Origin: CAMDPA01 sp963825625
GTDB lineage: Bacteria > Pseudomonadota > Alphaproteobacteria > Rhizobiales > Hyphomicrobiaceae
DNA length: 64,000 bases
NCBI GenBank assembly: GCA_963825625.1
Contig: CAWGUF010000023.1
Coordinates: 62,001 to 126,000, forward strand
Direction of reading: 5' to 3'
Part shown: positions 17,084 to 25,404 of the stretch, in pieces
Numbering within the stretch: the first letter of the stretch is position 1
How the letters are laid out: each line of letters starts with the position of its first letter
Notes under the pieces: generated by a model
Told to the model about the DNA's origin: nothing
The model's input: only the letters and a program-made list of their open reading frames with translations
Databases searched by the model: none
Translations under genes and position numbers: made by a program

Positions 17084-17179
17084 GACCCGAAAATCGGGAC
17101 AGCTCGAATTTTCAGACGCAGTATTACCCGACAAAGGGGCGGGTGGAGAAAATTCGAGCTGTCCCCATTTTTGCGGGTC
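17084..17179. repeat. Long inverted repeat between convergent genes
   Basis: Perfect 18-bp arms at 17096-17113 and 17148-17165 (core GGGACAGCTCGAATTTTC and its complement) extend imperfectly to 30-32 bp each, beginning GACCCG on both sides. It fills the gap between eipB and the J-domain gene and reaches into the latter's stop codon. It can act as a bidirectional terminator. The sequence style, GGGGACAGCTC plus an A/T-rich inner part, also resembles REP/BIME repeats of RAYT systems. Confidence 0.75.
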
Positions 17180-17870
17180 ACTTGCCCAGCAGCAGGTCCT
17201 TGGCTTCGTTGATCTTGGAGGCGAGGTAGTCGGAGCCGCCGCGATCGGGGTGCATTTTCAGCATCAGATTGCGATGCGCGCGGCGGATATCCTCCTCGCT
17301 GGCACCTGGCTTCAAGCCGAGGATCTCATAGGCTTCGTCACGGGTCATGATGCCACCCGCGCCCGGCTCTGCCTCCGCCCGTGACATATCCTCCCGCCAG
17401 CTCGGGTGCATGCGGTCGAGCCAGGCCTCGATCAGTTGCGCCGACTGCGGATCGGTGAACCGGCAATCCCGCCACAAGAGCGCCAGCTCCGCCGGGGCCA
17501 GGCGCTCGATAGAGCGTCCCGCAAAAACGCCCTTGAGGACGCGCCCACGGATGGCACCGGTATCGTGGTCCAGCTCCATTTCCAGATGATCGGTGACGAT
17601 GCGGGAGGTGTTGCCCGAGGACGGGATCGAGCGTCCGCTCCACGGCGCGCCGCTGCCGCCGAACAGCATCCAAATCCCGACCATTGCCATCGGCAACGCA
17701 TACGACATCGCCCCGCGCGCGCCGAGCACGGCAGCGGCCGATAGCAACACAACTGCACCGACACCCCTCAAGCGGCGCGCCAGAACGGCAGGATTTGCCC
17801 CTTTGAAGGCATGAAGCAGGGCCAACAGGAATATGAGGGCAATGAGACCGATCAGGAAATATTGCATCAC
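17178..17870 (-). CDS. J-domain (DnaJ-like) membrane protein
   Basis: A 230-residue protein. Two membrane segments occupy residues 2-20 and about 36-72. A cytoplasmic linker follows, and a C-terminal J domain runs from about 175 to 230 with the HPD triad in LMLKMHPDRGGSD. The J domain should stimulate an Hsp70 (DnaK). The membrane anchor and short J domain at the C-terminus resemble the DjlA/Pam18-like J proteins of alphaproteobacteria. The stretch before the J domain (RLAPAELALLWRDCRFTDPQSAQLIEAWLDR) is well conserved in these proteins. The VWA gene upstream on the same strand ends 45 bp before this start, so the two are probably co-transcribed. Confidence 0.88.
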   Translation of the reverse strand: MMQYFLIGLIALIFLLALLHAFKGANPAVLARRLRGVGAVVLLSAAAVLGARGAMSYALPMAMVGIWMLFGGSGAPWSGRSIPSSGNTSRIVTDHLEMELDHDTGAIRGRVLKGVFAGRSIERLAPAELALLWRDCRFTDPQSAQLIEAWLDRMHPSWREDMSRAEAEPGAGGIMTRDEAYEILGLKPGASEEDIRRAHRNLMLKMHPDRGGSDYLASKINEAKDLLLGK

Positions 17871-17914
17871 CCTCTACCGTTATCCTGCGCCGCGACGCGG
17901 CTCGGCCAGCTTCG

Positions 17915-18733
17915 TCACTTCATCTGCGCAATGAGCAGGCGGGCACCGGTTCCGCCCGCGCGGTCGTCCGCCAGACGCTCCAGCGCCTGACGCCCACCGG
18001 CCGCATACACGGCGACGGCGGACAACAACGCGCGCAGTTGCGATGCCGAGCCTGCATCGAACCGGCACCACGCACCGCCGGTCAGCCGCGCAATCTCCTT
18101 GAAGGCCGCACGCGCCGCACCATCATTGCCTTCCTGGAACAGGAACACCGGCATGCCGAGCAGCGCAAGCTCTCCGGCCTTCTGGCACAAGTCGTCGACA
18201 TTTTCCTCCATGGCATCGCCGACATAGACGAGGGCATTGACCTTGCGCTCGTCCGCCTCGCGCCGGGCATGGCTCAAGACCTTCCCGATCTGGGTATGTC
18301 CGCCCATGCACCGGACCGTCGTCATCAGCCGGGCCAAGGCATCGGGATCGGAGACCCACTTGGACGACTTGCATTCGCCCGTACCCCGGAAGAACACGAG
18401 TTGTACGTCGAGCCCGCCAACCTCTTTCACGGCGGCGAACATATCGGCCTGCAGCCCCAGCGCCAGATCCCATGTCGGCTCCCGGCTCATTGTCGCGTCC
18501 ATGGCGAAGATCAGCCGGCCACGCCCCTCCACCGTCGAGGGGGCAAGCGATTTCATGCGGGAAATGAAATCGGCAACGTCGGCATCGGTCGCCGCCTGCG
18601 CCGGAGGACGTGTTGCCTGCGCATCCACCTCTCCCCCGGCAGGCGCCGGCGAGACTGGGTCACGCATCGCGTCCTTGCTGTCAGCAGGAGCTTTCCGGTC
18701 GGTATTCGAGTTGGTATTCGAGGGCTTTGACAT
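17915..18733 (-). CDS. VWA domain-containing protein
   Basis: A 272-residue cytoplasmic protein without a signal peptide. A polar, proline-rich N-terminus (1-50) is followed by a von Willebrand A-like domain. LIFAMDATMSREPTWD holds the DxTxS form of the MIDAS metal site, and VFFRGTGECKSSKWVSD, GGHTQIGKVL and ALVYVGDAMEENVDDL follow. The family is common in alphaproteobacteria, commonly beside a J-domain gene as here. A role in complex assembly is plausible from the VWA/J pairing but not shown. The first of two adjacent ATG codons is at 18736; the second (18733) is used here, and the choice is uncertain by one residue. Confidence 0.85.
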   Translation of the reverse strand: MSKPSNTNSNTDRKAPADSKDAMRDPVSPAPAGGEVDAQATRPPAQAATDADVADFISRMKSLAPSTVEGRGRLIFAMDATMSREPTWDLALGLQADMFAAVKEVGGLDVQLVFFRGTGECKSSKWVSDPDALARLMTTVRCMGGHTQIGKVLSHARREADERKVNALVYVGDAMEENVDDLCQKAGELALLGMPVFLFQEGNDGAARAAFKEIARLTGGAWCRFDAGSASQLRALLSAVAVYAAGGRQALERLADDRAGGTGARLLIAQMK

Positions 18734-18916
18734 CACGGGTGCCTTGCATCGGCCTCAGCCGGATCACGCCGTTGCGATCCGATTGCTGTTCGACTGTGCC
18801 CAACCTAGTAATGTGGAACCTTGACGGCAACCAGACGCCATACATCTGGTGGAGACGCCACCGCCCGGGCACGGTAGCTGTGCTTTCAGGGCGGGGCCCA
18901 CCTGCTGCCGCGCAGC

Positions 18917-20128
18917 TCAGGTCTGCCGTGTCGACTCGATCCCCATCAAAGTCTTGCCCAACCCCTCGAAGTTCGAGAACGCTGCCTGCCCCTGCTGGGT
19001 CAACGTATTCAGATCACGGAACCGTCGCTCGAAGCCCTGGCTCTCGAAGATCGCCGCCGATCCGGCTGCGTGGTGGACGAAATTCATCACCTCGCGCGCC
19101 TGATGGATGGCGAAGCACGTGACCGTCCGGTTGGCCACGCGCATTTCCTGGGTGAAAGCTTCCCCCTTTGCGGCGAGCGCATAGAGGTTACGGAAGTGAT
19201 CGAGAACCAGGGTTCGCGCGGCCCGCAGACGCATTTCCGACAACCCTACCTGGGATTGAATAACGCCGTTCTCGCGCATTGGAACCGTCGAGGCATACGG
19301 CGTTTTCGTCCGGGCGAGCGCGATGAAATCGTCAAGAGCACGGCGCGCAATGCCCAGCGCGACGCCGGAGAAGCTCACCCCGAACAGATTGAAGATGGAA
19401 AAGCGGTAGAGCGGCCCCTGCTCCCGCCGATCCGTATCGGACTCCCGCGTGTAGGCATGATCGGCAGGCACGAACAAATCCGCCACCGCGTAGTCATTGC
19501 TGCCGGTGCCGCGAAGCCCCATGACGTTCCACACATCGCTCATGACGGCGGCGGACTTCGGAAACAGCACCGTCACCTGGTCCAGTTGGCGGCCGCTCGC
19601 GTCCTGCTTCGGCGTGCCGTCCGGCTCGCAAATCGTCGAATGCCCGCCAAGCCAGGTCGCATGATGAGAACCGCTGGCAAATCGCCAATTTCCCGTCACC
19701 CGGTAGCCGCCATCGCAGATCACGGCCTTGGCCTGCTTGTTGTTTGGGCCCGACGCTACGACCGCGTTGCGATTGCCGAATATCTCGTCACGGACCGGAG
19801 CAGCGAGATAGGCCGAAGCCGTTGCGACGCCATTGGCCTGCCCCACGCACCACGCGGCACTCGCGTCGGCCTGGGCCAGCGCCTCGACCACCTGGAACAG
19901 TGTTGCCGGCTCGACCTCCTCGCCGTCACAAGAGCGCGGGATCGTCAGGCGGAACAGTCGCGCGTCGTAGAGCGCCTCGAGGATGTCGTCCGGCAGCCCG
20001 CGCTCGCGCTCGATCCGGTCTCCGGCGCGTTCGATGATCGGCTGCAACCGTCGTGCGCTGGCGATCAATTCGTCAGCACGCCTCGCCATCTCTGCTCCGC
20101 CAGGTTGATCGAAGTTGCCATCCGACAT
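18917..20128 (-). CDS. Acyl-CoA dehydrogenase-like flavoprotein (HpaH/HsaA-type monooxygenase group)
   Basis: A 403-residue flavoprotein with the acyl-CoA dehydrogenase fold. The N-terminal helices are at 15-120, the middle beta domain has GYRVTGNWRFASGSHHATW and GLRGTGSNDYAV, and the C-terminal helical bundle includes IHQAREVMNFVHHAAGSAA. The lack of the usual acyl-CoA catalytic Glu context and the HHAAGSAAIFESQGFERRFRDLNTL ending fit the flavin-dependent monooxygenase subgroup (HsaA, DszC, HpaH-like). Those members use reduced flavin from a partner reductase. No reductase gene is adjacent. The start MSDGNFDQPG (20128) is preferred over a longer frame. The substrate is unknown; small aromatic or sulfur heterocycles are typical. 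Confidence 0.85.
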   Translation of the reverse strand: MSDGNFDQPGGAEMARRADELIASARRLQPIIERAGDRIERERGLPDDILEALYDARLFRLTIPRSCDGEEVEPATLFQVVEALAQADASAAWCVGQANGVATASAYLAAPVRDEIFGNRNAVVASGPNNKQAKAVICDGGYRVTGNWRFASGSHHATWLGGHSTICEPDGTPKQDASGRQLDQVTVLFPKSAAVMSDVWNVMGLRGTGSNDYAVADLFVPADHAYTRESDTDRREQGPLYRFSIFNLFGVSFSGVALGIARRALDDFIALARTKTPYASTVPMRENGVIQSQVGLSEMRLRAARTLVLDHFRNLYALAAKGEAFTQEMRVANRTVTCFAIHQAREVMNFVHHAAGSAAIFESQGFERRFRDLNTLTQQGQAAFSNFEGLGKTLMGIESTRQT

Positions 20129-20356
20129 CGTGCTTCTCCAGCCCAAGGTCCGTCGCCGCATCACGGCCAGCTCGGGCAACGATAACCCGCTTCTTTGCCC
20201 CCTGCCAGCAGTGCCGTGCCAGAAACCGTGCCCGACGTCGGGGACCTGCCGGCCTTGGCGTCGAATGATGCAGCACCGGGCCCGATTGCAAGCCGCCCGG
20301 CCCTATGCCACCGACGCATCATCCATTGTGCAGAAAAAACTACGGGAGATGCCGCC

Positions 20357-20896
20357 ATGGACAGGGTCAAGCACGCCATCCCGACAGAATACGAAGGCGT
20401 TCCAGCTAAGGAGCTCGCACGCCGACAGGTGGTTCGCTACAGCGAGTTGACGCCGGACTGGAACGCGTTCGCCGATTCCCAGCGGGAGGGCGGCAGGCGC
20501 GCCCAGTTCCGTCTGATCGGCGCTGGCGGATCGGGCAAGCCCGATCCCAACGCATTGCCCGCCGGCGGTTTCACCTTGTCCATCATGATCGTGCCACCGG
20601 GACAGGGCGGCGCTGCCCACACTCATGAGGTCGAGGAGGCATTCTTCGTGCTGGAAGGCGAGCTGACGGTGTTTTTCGTGGATGAGAATGGCAACCGCGC
20701 CGACAGCAAGCTCCGCAAGTACGACGTCGTCTCCTGCCCGGCCGGCATTCCGCATGGTTTCGTCAACGAGAGCAGCGAGAACGTGCTGATGCAGACGATG
20801 ATCGGCACCGGCAAGCCGGGCCCCATCGGCTTCATCGAAGACAGCATCTATGCAGAGGAAATCGAGCGGCTGGCGTCGAGAGCAGAAGTCCGCTGA
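20357..20896 (+). CDS. Cupin domain-containing protein
   Basis: A 179-residue protein with one cupin domain (about residues 65-155). The first metal motif is HTHEVEEAFFVLEGEL, giving two His and a Glu. The second motif region is CPAGIPHGFVNES, giving the last His. Such single-domain cupins bind a divalent metal and act as small dioxygenases, isomerases or binding proteins, so the reaction cannot be named. GGGAGATGCCGCC precedes the ATG at 20357. It is divergent from the acyl-CoA dehydrogenase-like gene (about 230 bp between the starts) and convergent with the PBP-like gene (18 bp between the stops). Confidence 0.85.
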   Translation: MDRVKHAIPTEYEGVPAKELARRQVVRYSELTPDWNAFADSQREGGRRAQFRLIGAGGSGKPDPNALPAGGFTLSIMIVPPGQGGAAHTHEVEEAFFVLEGELTVFFVDENGNRADSKLRKYDVVSCPAGIPHGFVNESSENVLMQTMIGTGKPGPIGFIEDSIYAEEIERLASRAEVR

Positions 20897-20914
20897 GGCG
20901 TGTCACGGGCCTCG

Positions 20915-21619
20915 TCAGGCGGCCGGCTCGAAGCCTCCGTCGGTCCACCGTTGGCGCTGCGGCGTAGCGGTTAGCATGGCGATGAATCGCTTCGACGTGT
21001 CGCGATTGGCGCCCGGGGCCAGCAGCCCCGCGGCATAGGTGGTGGCATTGCCGATCTCGCGCGGCAGCGGCCCTGCAGAGACCACGCCCTTGCCGAGAAA
21101 GAACTCGCTGATGAAGGTGGAGCCGATCTCGGCCTGTCCGGACAGCACCTTCTCGACGACATCCTCGCCGTTGATGCACAGAACCGCCTTGCGCTTCATT
21201 GCGTCGAGGATCCCGAGGCGCTCCATCAGGCCGGTGAGATAAATGCCGGAGGTGCCGCCTGCCTCGGGATTGGTGTAGGCGAACGAGCGCGCGGCGAGCA
21301 GCGTCGCCTTCAGCGCGGCCGGTGTCGAGATGTCGGGGATCGGCGCGCCCGGCGCCACACAGATGCCGGTGTGGGTGCGGCCGATGGGAACGACCGTTCC
21401 GGCCAGAACGGTGCCCGCGCTCTCGAACTCAGCGATGGCCGGTGCCGTGCCGATCACGATATCGCCGCTTTCCCCCGAGGCGAGCCGCTTGCGGACACCG
21501 GCAATGGTGTTGAACGTGAATTCCACGGAGGTGCCGGTCTCGTCCGTGAACGTCTTGGCCAGTCCGCGGATGACGAACTCGACGGCGCCGGCGGAGATGA
21601 CCTTGAGAGTTGACGTCAT
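20915..21619 (-). CDS. Periplasmic-binding-fold protein without a signal peptide (ModA-like)
   Basis: A 234-residue protein with the type II periplasmic binding fold of the ModA/molybdate-binding kind. It starts directly with the first strand, MTSTLKVISAGAVEFVIRGL, then SGESGDIVIGTAPAIAEF, GRTHTGICVAPG, SFAYTNPEAGGTSGIYL and IGSTFISEFFLGKGV. No signal peptide precedes the fold, and the frame upstream has none either, so the protein appears cytoplasmic. Such solo, unexported ModA-like proteins occur in Hyphomicrobiales and may act as sensors or enzymes rather than transport receptors. The adjacent divergent RidA-family gene might share its promoter region. Confidence 0.8.
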   Translation of the reverse strand: MTSTLKVISAGAVEFVIRGLAKTFTDETGTSVEFTFNTIAGVRKRLASGESGDIVIGTAPAIAEFESAGTVLAGTVVPIGRTHTGICVAPGAPIPDISTPAALKATLLAARSFAYTNPEAGGTSGIYLTGLMERLGILDAMKRKAVLCINGEDVVEKVLSGQAEIGSTFISEFFLGKGVVSAGPLPREIGNATTYAAGLLAPGANRDTSKRFIAMLTATPQRQRWTDGGFEPAA

Positions 21620-21733
21620 GGCGAGACCTCTGAAAATGCGTTCCGGATTGACAACCAGCTCTCCTTCCGGCCCGGTATCGCCCGGCGTATGCTGGTTGGG
21701 ATCACTGCATCAGCCTGGAGGAGACCCCGATCG

Positions 21734-22112
21734 ATGCAACGCCGTAGTATCAGCGTCGATACGTTCGCGCACAAGAGCCCGATTCCGAATGCCAGCCGGA
21801 TCGGCAACGTGATTGCCTCCGGGCTGATCCGCGGAGCGGAAGCGGACGGCACATTCACGCCGGACATGAACCGGCAATGCGAATTGATGTTCCAGAACAT
21901 GAAGACGACGGTTGAGGCCGGCGGCGGCAGCGTCGACGACATCATCAAGCTGACGGTGTGGATGGAGAAGCTCGACCGGGCTCCGATCAACGCGCAATGG
22001 TCGAAGATGTTTCCCGATCATGAACTCGCGGCCCGCACGTCAGGTCATGGAGACATCGATGGAGCCCGGCGTGCTGATCCAGTGCGATTTCATGGCCGTG
22101 CTCAAGCCATGA
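21734..22112 (+). pseudogene. RidA family protein, one frameshift
   Basis: The RidA (YjgF/YER057c/UK114) family removes reactive enamine/imine intermediates or acts in degradation pathways. The first frame gives MQRRSISVDTFAHKSPIPNASRIGN and VEAGGGSVDDIIKLTVWMEKLD. The expected end, RQVMETSMEPGVLIQCDFMAVLKP, appears in another frame and stops at 22112. The frames join at about 22035-22042 with one base missing or extra. Total length (379 nt) is one base off a multiple of three, as expected for one indel. GGAGGAGACC precedes the start. A conserved C-terminus after the shift argues for a consensus error. It is divergent from the ModA-like gene. Confidence 0.8.
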
Positions 22113-22299
22113 CTCAGGCGGACCGCTTGATCAGCACATTGCTGTCCCCCGGACCATTGACTGTGTCGGTGCAGATCCGCTGCCGGGCGACCGCGGACGT
22201 GGCTCGCACTGCCGACACGGGATTACCTGGCAGTTGAACTATCTTAATGCACCTCAAACAGCTGTTCGATTTGAAGTTCCCTTGTGCTATGCTTTTTCG

Positions 22300-22539
22300 A
22301 TGAGCGAGACGAGCTATCCGCTGCCCACCCCCCTGGTCTCCACCTCCGCCGACTGGCTTGGCGGGGAACCGTGCTTCACAGGCCGTCGCGTGGCGGTCAA
22401 GGCGCTCTTCGACTACCTGAAGGCCGGTCATACCCTGGAGGAGTTCCTGGGCGACTTCCCGAGCGTGTCGAGGGAGCATGCCGTCGCCGTGATCGACCTC
22501 GCAAACCGGGCGGTGGCGCTGCCAGACGCTGCCGAGTAA
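22300..22539 (+). CDS. DUF433 antitoxin-like protein
   Basis: A 79-residue protein of the DUF433 family: GGEPCFTGRRVAVKALFDYLKAG and LEEFLGDFPSVSREHAVAVIDLA. DUF433 is a small winged-helix-like protein typically encoded just before a DUF5615 PIN-like toxin, forming a toxin-antitoxin pair (VapB-like role). Here the start of such a partner follows 24 bp downstream but is cut after 22 codons. The promoter region upstream (22240-22290) is more A/T-rich than its surroundings. The antitoxin itself looks intact. Confidence 0.85.
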   Translation: MSETSYPLPTPLVSTSADWLGGEPCFTGRRVAVKALFDYLKAGHTLEEFLGDFPSVSREHAVAVIDLANRAVALPDAAE

Positions 22540-22563
22540 TCGACCGGTCGGGGGCAGTGGGAA

Positions 22564-22632
22564 ATGGTCAAGGTGCTGCTCGATGCCTGCGTTCCGCATC
22601 GACTGCGGCGGGGCCTTAGCGGTGCCAGCTAA
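22564..22632 (+). pseudogene. DUF5615 PIN-like toxin, truncated after 22 codons
   Basis: MVKVLLDACVPHRLRRGLSG is the exact kind of start seen in DUF5615 toxins: first beta strand, then the Asp of the PIN-like active site and CVPxRLRR. A stop TAA follows at 22630-22632, where the family would continue for another 90-100 residues. The DNA after it shows no continuation of the family in any frame before the MarR gene, so a deletion removed the toxin. This leaves a toxinless antitoxin. Confidence 0.7.
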
Positions 22633-22707
22633 ACCACTAGCAGATTGCGCCGCTAGCACCGGTGTCATTGCTCTTGCTACATCTCATGCCGTAGAGGCCC
22701 GGAGAAG

Positions 22708-23174
22708 TCAGACGCGCTTCTTGATGGGGGACTGTGCAGCTGCGGCCGAGATTTTCTGCAGAGCGGCAATGAACTCCTTGCGGCCTCCGGCCGGTAGCGC
22801 CCCAAGGAATGCCTTTTCAGCACTATCCAATGCTGGAACCGCGAGGGCTAGCTGCTTGCGACCCTCAGCTGTAAGCTTCACCGCATAGGCCCTTGCGTCC
22901 TGCTTCTCCCTCGCTCGATCAGACCCTTCTTGATGAGCCGGCGGACCATATCCGCCAATGTCGAGCGATCGATCCCGGTTAGCTCGACCAGGCGCGTCTG
23001 GCTAGCTCCTTCATTCAACTCCAGAGCCATCAATACGGACACCTGCCTTTCGGTCAGGTCGAACTTCGAGGCTTCGGACTGCGCATCAAAAAGCTGCGTC
23101 GCGTGCTGAGCGGCGCGATGCAAAAGATGAGTTGCCGACGTCTCCAGTTTTGTTGCGCTATCCTTCGCGACCAT
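22708..23174 (-). pseudogene. MarR family transcriptional regulator, one frameshift
   Basis: A winged-helix repressor. The first frame (start 23174) gives the dimer helix and DNA-binding part: FDLTERQVSVLMALE, GASQTRLVELTGIDRSTLADMVRRLIKKGLIE. The wing and C-terminal dimer helices continue in another frame: REKQDARAYAVKLTAEGRKQLA and LPAGGRKEFIAALQKI, ending KKRV at 22708. The frames join at 22918-22922, after the codons for LIER; one missing base accounts for it. Combined length is about 155 residues, normal for the family. Position and even codon usage on both sides favour a consensus indel. The regulated gene is not evident; the leader region on its right (23175-23300) is A/T-rich. Confidence 0.82.
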
Positions 23175-24577
23175 GCAGCGACCCTTCTGAACGGTGTTTT
23201 AACAAAATTAAAACAATCACATTCCCGTGATCGCAGCAAGGGCATTCGCTCGTCGTCCGGAGTCGGTCGACAACGGGCGCTTCGTGAATCCGCCGCCTGA
23301 CGCGCATTGTTCGGCTCGACCGATCACGTGGCTCGAGATGGGAACCCTATCATGCCTTGAGATGACCTGATCTGACGGCAAATGACGAGGCGATCGGCAC
23401 GATCACGCGACAGCTTTCATCGAGGCGACCGGCAAGCGCCAGTCGCGACGGCGGCACAGCGCTCCGCATGAAAAGCATTCAGTTCGCCTCGGCTTCGTCC
23501 GAGCCGGATCTTTGGGCGGCACGAGGCCCCGCACCGATTGAGAAAGCGCCCTGGCCTCAGCCCTTCAATCCGAATTCGACAGATGGGCATGACCGGACCG
23601 ACATCTGATCGTTGACTTGGCCAGCACGGTTTGATGAAAAACCAGACTACCTTCAATCGGGCTTGTTTATAGCTTGGTAGGCAAACAGCATACGTCTGCA
23701 TGACAACATACGTAGTTCGCATTATGCAATGGACGCAAGAAAACAACGTTCAATATCGGGAGGCAGAATTGTTGCCGGGAGGGTGGATAGATGCAATTGC
23801 GCTCTGCGCTGTGCACGCGGTAGCGGTGGACATGATCAGGGTGGCAATCGCTCTGTCTTCTGAAGATAATCGACGCATCGGCGTCCGCTGTCGCAGAGAC
23901 GCTCATCATTGCCCGTCGCGGGGTGCATCGTTCAAACAACAAGACGTACCGCCCACCGCGAGCGACCTGCTCGTTCGCGGTGGGAGAGGGCGCGTTATTT
24001 CTTCATAGAGGAAGCGCGGTGAGTACCTCTCAACATCGAGATGATGAAACCCAAAGGTCTCCAGAATTTGTGAGAGCGGGGTTTGCTGCCCCCTGGCAAG
24101 CACCTCATGCACGAAGCAAATCGCAACGAAGCAGAGGTCTGTCGAGCATCGCATGTTGAACTTGGCCTGGATTCGACCGAGCTTGAACAGTCTGATTTCA
24201 TCGCGCGCGGCCTGAATGAACTTATACTGCGCCTAGAGACGGAGGAGTTGCTTCAGCAGCTGCCTGTCCAGACCGTCCGGGAACGCAATGACCTTGTGCT
24301 TCTTTTTTTGTTTGGCTCGTTCAGGGGCGCGTGGCATTTCGATGGCAGCACGTATGCCTGGACGCCGGCAGCGTACAACGAGGTGCAGTGTCGTCTGTAT
24401 TCGGCAGCTGATGCCGCCCACTATACCGCTTTGACATTACGCCCAGCTTAGCTTGCTCACCGCAGCGTCCACCGGCATTGAAGACCTATCCCGACCTAAG
24501 TCCATAACCGCCCCGTCGCATCCCCCTTCGCGCGTCGGCTCGCGGCCAAGGAGCGACAACAGCCGGCTCAGGCCTGT
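23175..24577. other. Gene-poor stretch of 1.4 kb with possible decayed reading frames
   Basis: No recognised family here. A/T content is higher than in neighbours, suggesting acquired DNA. On the minus strand a frame runs from 24421 to 23906 with a single in-frame TAG near 24233. Joined, it would encode about 172 residues (KVIAFPDGLDRQLLKQLLRL before the stop, then AQYKFIQAARDEIRLFKLGR). A plus-strand frame at 24083-24451 (122 codons) overlaps it. Neither has a known motif or a good ribosome site. A 14-bp-arm hairpin is at 23952-23984. Confidence 0.35.
23952..23984. terminator. Hairpin in gene-poor stretch
   Basis: CCCACCGCGAGCGA (23952-23965) pairs with TCGTTCGCGGTGGG (23971-23984) with one mismatch over a 5-nt loop. 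On the plus strand it is followed by GAGAGGGCGCGTTATTTCTT. It could be a factor-independent terminator, but no gene assignment on its upstream side is secure. Confidence 0.4.
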
Positions 24578-25363
24578 CTACACCACCGGGCACATGCCGC
24601 CGTCGACATTGATGGCGGTGCCGGTGACGTAGCTGCCGGCGTCGGAGGCCAGGAACAGCACCATATTGGCGAACTCCTCGGCGGTGCCGATGCGGCCCAT
24701 GGGCACGCGCACGGCCATGTCGGCGTGGAAGTCGTCGAGCGTGCGACCCTTGTCCTCCCTGGCGTGCGCACGCACCCACTGATCGGTCTGGATCAAGCCG
24801 ACGAGCACCGCGTTTGCCAGCACGTTGTGAGCGGCGCCTTCATTGGCCAGAACCTTTGTCAGTGCCATGCCCGCCGCACGCGTCACCGAGGTCGGCGCGC
24901 TGCCGTGGCGCGGCCACTTGGCGCCGGTGTTCAGCACGTTGACGATGCGGCCCCACTTGCGCGCCTTCATGCCGGGAAACGCCGCGCGCGACAAACGGAT
25001 GGCGGCGAACAGCTTGAGATCGAAGTCGGCCTGCCAGATCTCGTCGGTGGCCGCCTCGAATGGGCCGTTGGCGTGCGTGCCAGCATTGTTGACGAGGACA
25101 TCGACCCGGCCGAGCCCGGCCTCGGCGGCCGCGAAAACCCGCGTGCAATCCTCCGCCTTGCTGACGTCGCCGGGAATGGTCACGATCTTGCCCTTGCCCG
25201 CCTTGGACAGGGCGGTACGCGCCTCCTCCAGCACATCCGGACGGCGGGCCACGATAGCGACGTCGGCGCCGGCCTTCAGGAAGTTGGTCGCGGCGGCTAA
25301 GCCGATACCCTTGCTGGCGCCGGTGATCAGCGCCGTGCGCCCATCCATGCGCATTTCTATCAT
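24578..25363 (-). CDS. SDR family oxidoreductase with altered catalytic motif
   Basis: A 261-residue short-chain dehydrogenase. The NAD(P)-binding TGASKGIGLA is at residues 14-23, NNAG at about 91-94, and the C-terminal INVDGGMCPVV is regular. At the place of the YxxxK catalytic pair the sequence reads SAPTSVTRAAGMAL, with Thr in place of Tyr and Arg in place of Lys. The same TxxxR form occurs in a subgroup of SDRs, so it is probably real and not an error. The reaction is unknown; such proteins may be non-classical SDRs. It is the last of three consecutive SDR genes on this strand, 41 bp after the second, likely one operon. Confidence 0.87.
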   Translation of the reverse strand: MIEMRMDGRTALITGASKGIGLAAATNFLKAGADVAIVARRPDVLEEARTALSKAGKGKIVTIPGDVSKAEDCTRVFAAAEAGLGRVDVLVNNAGTHANGPFEAATDEIWQADFDLKLFAAIRLSRAAFPGMKARKWGRIVNVLNTGAKWPRHGSAPTSVTRAAGMALTKVLANEGAAHNVLANAVLVGLIQTDQWVRAHAREDKGRTLDDFHADMAVRVPMGRIGTAEEFANMVLFLASDAGSYVTGTAINVDGGMCPVV

Positions 25364-25404
25364 GACTGACCGTCTCCGTTATGCGCAGCCGATTGACCGC
25401 GTCG

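Noticed and set aside
22583..22888. 101-codon plus-strand gene
   Set aside because: It is antisense to the C-terminal part of the frameshifted MarR gene, which explains the conservation.
24083..24451. 122-codon plus-strand gene
   Set aside because: No ribosome site, no family and an equally open minus strand; kept only as part of the gene-poor stretch.
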